Origin: Acanthacorydalis orientalis
Lineage: Eukaryota; Arthropoda; Insecta; Megaloptera; Corydalidae
DNA: 64,000 nucleotides
Assembly: GCA_034766995.1 (NCBI GenBank)
Contig: CM068321.1
Span: forward strand, 17,485,526-17,549,525
Direction: 5' to 3'
Part shown: positions 61,281 through 64,000 of the stretch, piece by piece
Position numbering within the stretch: the first letter of the stretch is position 1
How the letters are laid out: each line of letters begins with the position of its first letter
Translations under genes and position numbers: made by a program
Notes under the pieces: model-generated
The model's database searches: none
What the model was told of the DNA's origin: nothing
What the model saw: the letters and a program-made list of their open reading frames with translations, nothing else

Positions 61281-62609
61281 AAGAGAAAGAGCAAGAGAGG
61301 AAATATAAAATTAAATCGTAAAAGCATTATAAGATTTCTTAACTTTCACAAAGAACCATTTGAAATAAATTAATTTTCGAATTTTTATATTTGAAGACTT
61401 GGGATAAATCTTTTACAAAATTATAGATTTCATATTAATTTGGTTAAAACATACTCCTATCAAATATTTAAAAAATCGTTATTGAATTTTAACAAATTAA
61501 TTACAACCCTAAACGTTGCAATTTGTTATGGTGTTGGATGTTATAATTATTTTATGGAAATGAGTTGAACTACTAATTAGTTTTTAATATTGAAACTCCA
61601 TGACTTTTTAATTCTTTATGACCTGTACTTATTTACAAAGCGTTTTGATTCTAAAAGTCTCCATTAATTAACAAATAGTTGATAAATTATTCAGTTTTAT
61701 TTATTTAGGATTATTTCAATAATAGATTTGGATATAGTTTGACTTATTAGTTTATTTTAACATGCGAGTATTTCACATATAAAATACATGAATCTTATTA
61801 ACGGCTTACGATATTTTAATTTGTTTGCCTTGTAATATTTATGTATAGAGCGTTAAAACTTTTATTTTGTGTGTAAATTGTTTGATTAGTGTTTCATTAT
61901 TTCATCAATCAGCGAAATAATGTACATTATAAATTGATTTTGTTTGAAAATTTTATTATATATTTAAACTTTTGATAAAGTACTTAAAAACGTGTTAAAA
62001 ATATTTTTAAAGATTCAAACATTATTTTAACATTTAAGTAAAGTATGTTGTTATAAACTTCTATAATCATTATCATTATAAACATCAAGTTCCTTAAAAG
62101 TTATTTAATGATCTAGTTAGAAACGTTATATAATGAATATTTATTTTTATTTCTGGCTTTTGATTTCATATAGAAATTATTTTTATAATAAGAACCATTA
62201 ATATGTATTAATTGCATATTGAAGAGTTGTTTATTGATTTACTCTGGTACAAATCCCTAGTATTATTTAGTAGTACCAGTAATATATATATATACAACAA
62301 CCTTTATATTAAACATTTTCTAAAGTTATTATGCATATAGCGATATAAATATGTTAATTTATCTTAAAATAATTTAGTTGTTTAACTATTCTGGTTGAAC
62401 TCTTTGAAAGTCCATGAATTTTTAATATTTTTGTCGAAGTTTCATATAAGTTTTTTCGTATTATTTTTACTTATCAAATTACAAAATTTTATATTTATAT
62501 AATAAACTCACTTCAAAATTCAAGAATGGTGCTAAAAATAAAACAGCTCAAGGTGAAAACATGTGAAAGAAAGACGACAATTCACATAAAGAAAAATCAG
62601 TGTCTAGTC

Positions 62610-63320
62610 TTTTAGTTAGCTTCTAAGTCTCATCTCTGGAAAATGTATAATTAATAAATTTTATATGTATATATAAGGTGTAATAATACTTAAAAATGAC
62701 TAAAATGTTCACGTTTTTAAATTTTTTCCACTTAAAGATTAAATATAACATTTTTACGTAAATAAATACTTCAAGTTGTCTATAAATGATGCAACGAAAT
62801 GAAATTTCCTCGCAAGTATTTGGAAATATAATGAAACAAAAAAATATCATCTACTTCAACAACAATCTCTTCGATCGACAGACGATGATCATACAAGTTA
62901 ATACATAGATAAAATCAAAAAGTCTGTCGATTTTTACAACTGTTGACCGACTTGTATCTTGATTGTCGACAATGAAACTACAGCTATTTTTAAAATGGGA
63001 ACACGATTCGAATATCTCGAATCGACTTGACATTGTTTCACCGAATGCTTTCTGTAATATTTCCAATGTGTCTATCTGTGGCCGTCTTATCAAGTTTTCA
63101 GTAAAACTTGATGCATGCGGTATATTCCTTCTACACATCCATTTCACAATAAGAAAAACGAAAGCATGTCTTCACAGGAGATAAGCTCAGTCTTGACTAA
63201 ATCAAGCTGCCACATTTTTTTCGATATGTTGCGCCAGAAAATGTCAAATATTTCTCATGGTGTTCATTCAAATAATGTTAGTGATTTATGTAAAAAAGCT
63301 TGTCTCAAATATGTCTGATC
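62610..63320 (-). mobile_element. Mariner-type transposon fragment
   Basis: The minus strand carries a leader of about 150-200 bases (from about 63320), then the N-terminal transposase region, ending near the first catalytic motif. The rest of the element and its far inverted repeat are not visible. Its 5' side lies about 25 bases from a 59-bp (TA)n tract. Boundaries are approximate. Confidence 0.65.
62620..63110 (-). pseudogene. Mariner transposase N-terminal half, degraded
   Basis: Minus-strand reading gives IDTLEILQKAFGETMSSR, FEIFES and HFKN, VDNQDTSRSTVVKIDR, and in another frame YDHRLSIEEIVVEVDDIF. These match the HTH_48-type start of Mos1-like mariner transposases (ETLEMLQKAFGETAMSR-VFEWH-RFKNGR-S-EDDERSGRPSTSKTDE, then RLTI-EIAEEV). 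About 140 codons after the first motif a frame ends FSRDET-stop, where the family has TGDETW with the first catalytic Asp. That is the expected spacing, though this last match is short. Confidence 0.75.
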
Positions 63321-63335
63321 AACTTGCGTATATTT

Positions 63336-63343
<8 letters not shown>

Positions 63344-63402
<59 letters not shown>
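63344..63402. repeat. (TA)n microsatellite, about 59 bp
   Basis: Perfect TA run beside the mariner fragment. It makes up the Ile-Tyr part of the longest open frame in the window (63300-63707, 135 codons), which is therefore not a gene. Confidence 0.97.
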
Positions 63403-63404
<2 letters not shown>

Positions 63405-63405
<1 letters not shown>

Positions 63406-64000
63406 ACAAAGAGAGAGATTTAAAAATCGAATTTTTTTTGTCATACATTTCCATTGTATTTTTGATATCTTCATCTTATCGATACAATGAGTGTTACTTG
63501 TCGTTTTATTACAATAATTTAATTATTAAATTTCGTACTTTTTGTATACATTATAATACATCTGTTTACAATAAATTATCTTCGCTAGCAAAGGTATTCT
63601 TTATAACAAAACTATTAACTATTCCCTTCTACGTAGCTAAATTTACTAGTTTACTAAGCATTAATTTTATAATTGACATTTTAATATTTCAGTTTCATTT
63701 AAAGTGAAAATACTATGTATAAGGAAAAATAACTATTACTATTTTTTAATATAATATTTTTTTTAATAACTTTTTATAATAATGTTTTTTAATAACTATT
63801 ACTATTAAAAAATGCAAATGAGACGTTTTTTATACATTTTTATCAAAAATTAAATAGTTAATATTTAATTTTTTTGAAAAAGTTTACACTTTTAAAATCT
63901 TTTACGTTTTAGAATTTTTATTCTCCTATAAAGTCTGTAAAATTTAAAAACTGTATTTGTTATCAATGTATTTGTATAAATTAAACATCAGACTATAGAT
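63405..64000. other. AT-rich stretch
   Basis: No gene supported. TTTTTAATAACTATTACTATT-type words repeat at 63725-63810. Confidence 0.65.

Larger units (their letters stand above)
59905..62600. other. AT-rich stretch with long (TA)n tracts
   Basis: No gene supported. TA tracts at 60310-60342, 60589-60633, 60823-60873 and 61217-61280. Confidence 0.7.

Noticed and set aside
63300..63707. Longest open frame (135 codons)
   Set aside because: Its first third is a (TA)n tract translated as Ile-Tyr repeats and the rest is AT-biased, low in charged motifs and without a domain.
1..64000. tRNA, rRNA, CRISPR array or bacterial/organellar insert
   Set aside because: No cloverleaf with a proper B-box, no rRNA-like conserved blocks, no regularly spaced direct repeats, and no dense coding with ribosome-binding sites.

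Overview
This window reads as gene-free, very AT-rich arthropod (most likely insect) nuclear DNA. Three things point there: mariner-type transposons flanked by TA duplications, 5'-truncated non-LTR retrotransposon tails, and dozens of long (TA)n microsatellites. Isolated CpG-rich islands inside extremely AT-rich sequence recall Hymenoptera, but the order is a guess. No open frame exceeds 135 codons. The longest ones are TA repeats read as Ile-Tyr runs, or chance frames where GC content is higher. I find no convincing host coding exon, tRNA, rRNA, CRISPR array or prokaryotic gene cluster.

The recognisable genes are all dead mobile elements. Two are 3' ends of non-LTR retrotransposon reverse-transcriptase ORFs on the minus strand (10.43-11.07 kb and 36.88-37.30 kb); the second has a 14-bp target-site duplication. 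Three are mariner remnants: an internally deleted DD34D copy with both inverted repeats (20.74-21.57 kb, minus), a 533-bp internally deleted copy with 30-bp inverted repeats like those of the cecropia/Hsmar1 group and exact TA duplications (56.39-56.92 kb, plus), and an N-terminal fragment (62.62-63.3 kb, minus). There is also a 294-bp piggyBac-type MITE with TTAA duplications (30.1-30.4 kb) and a possible hAT-type end (41.80-42.06 kb).

Between these, the window alternates between AT-rich filler broken by (TA)n tracts, sometimes compound with (CA)n or (TG)n, and about twenty GC- and CpG-richer islands of 0.2-1 kb (near 0.9, 5.9, 9.7, 15.4, 17.6, 20.3, 22.7, 24.5, 28.4, 34.0, 38.9, 43.5, 46.4, 48.2, 51.8, 55.2, 58.8 and 59.8 kb). 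The islands lack coding signal but carry homeodomain, Exd/Meis, Sox, POU, E-box and CRE-like words. They are best read as candidate cis-regulatory or noncoding-RNA sequence in a long intron or gene desert.

The structures most worth a second look are a perfect 116-bp palindrome built around a (TA)n core (48872-48987), a 60-nt pre-miRNA-like hairpin in an island (33949-34008), a perfect 16-bp-stem hairpin (37817-37868), and a small dispersed repeat family, in one place a fold-back pair, whose core resembles the hammerhead-like motif of Penelope-type elements (best copy 39515-39667). No coherent new gene system is visible.
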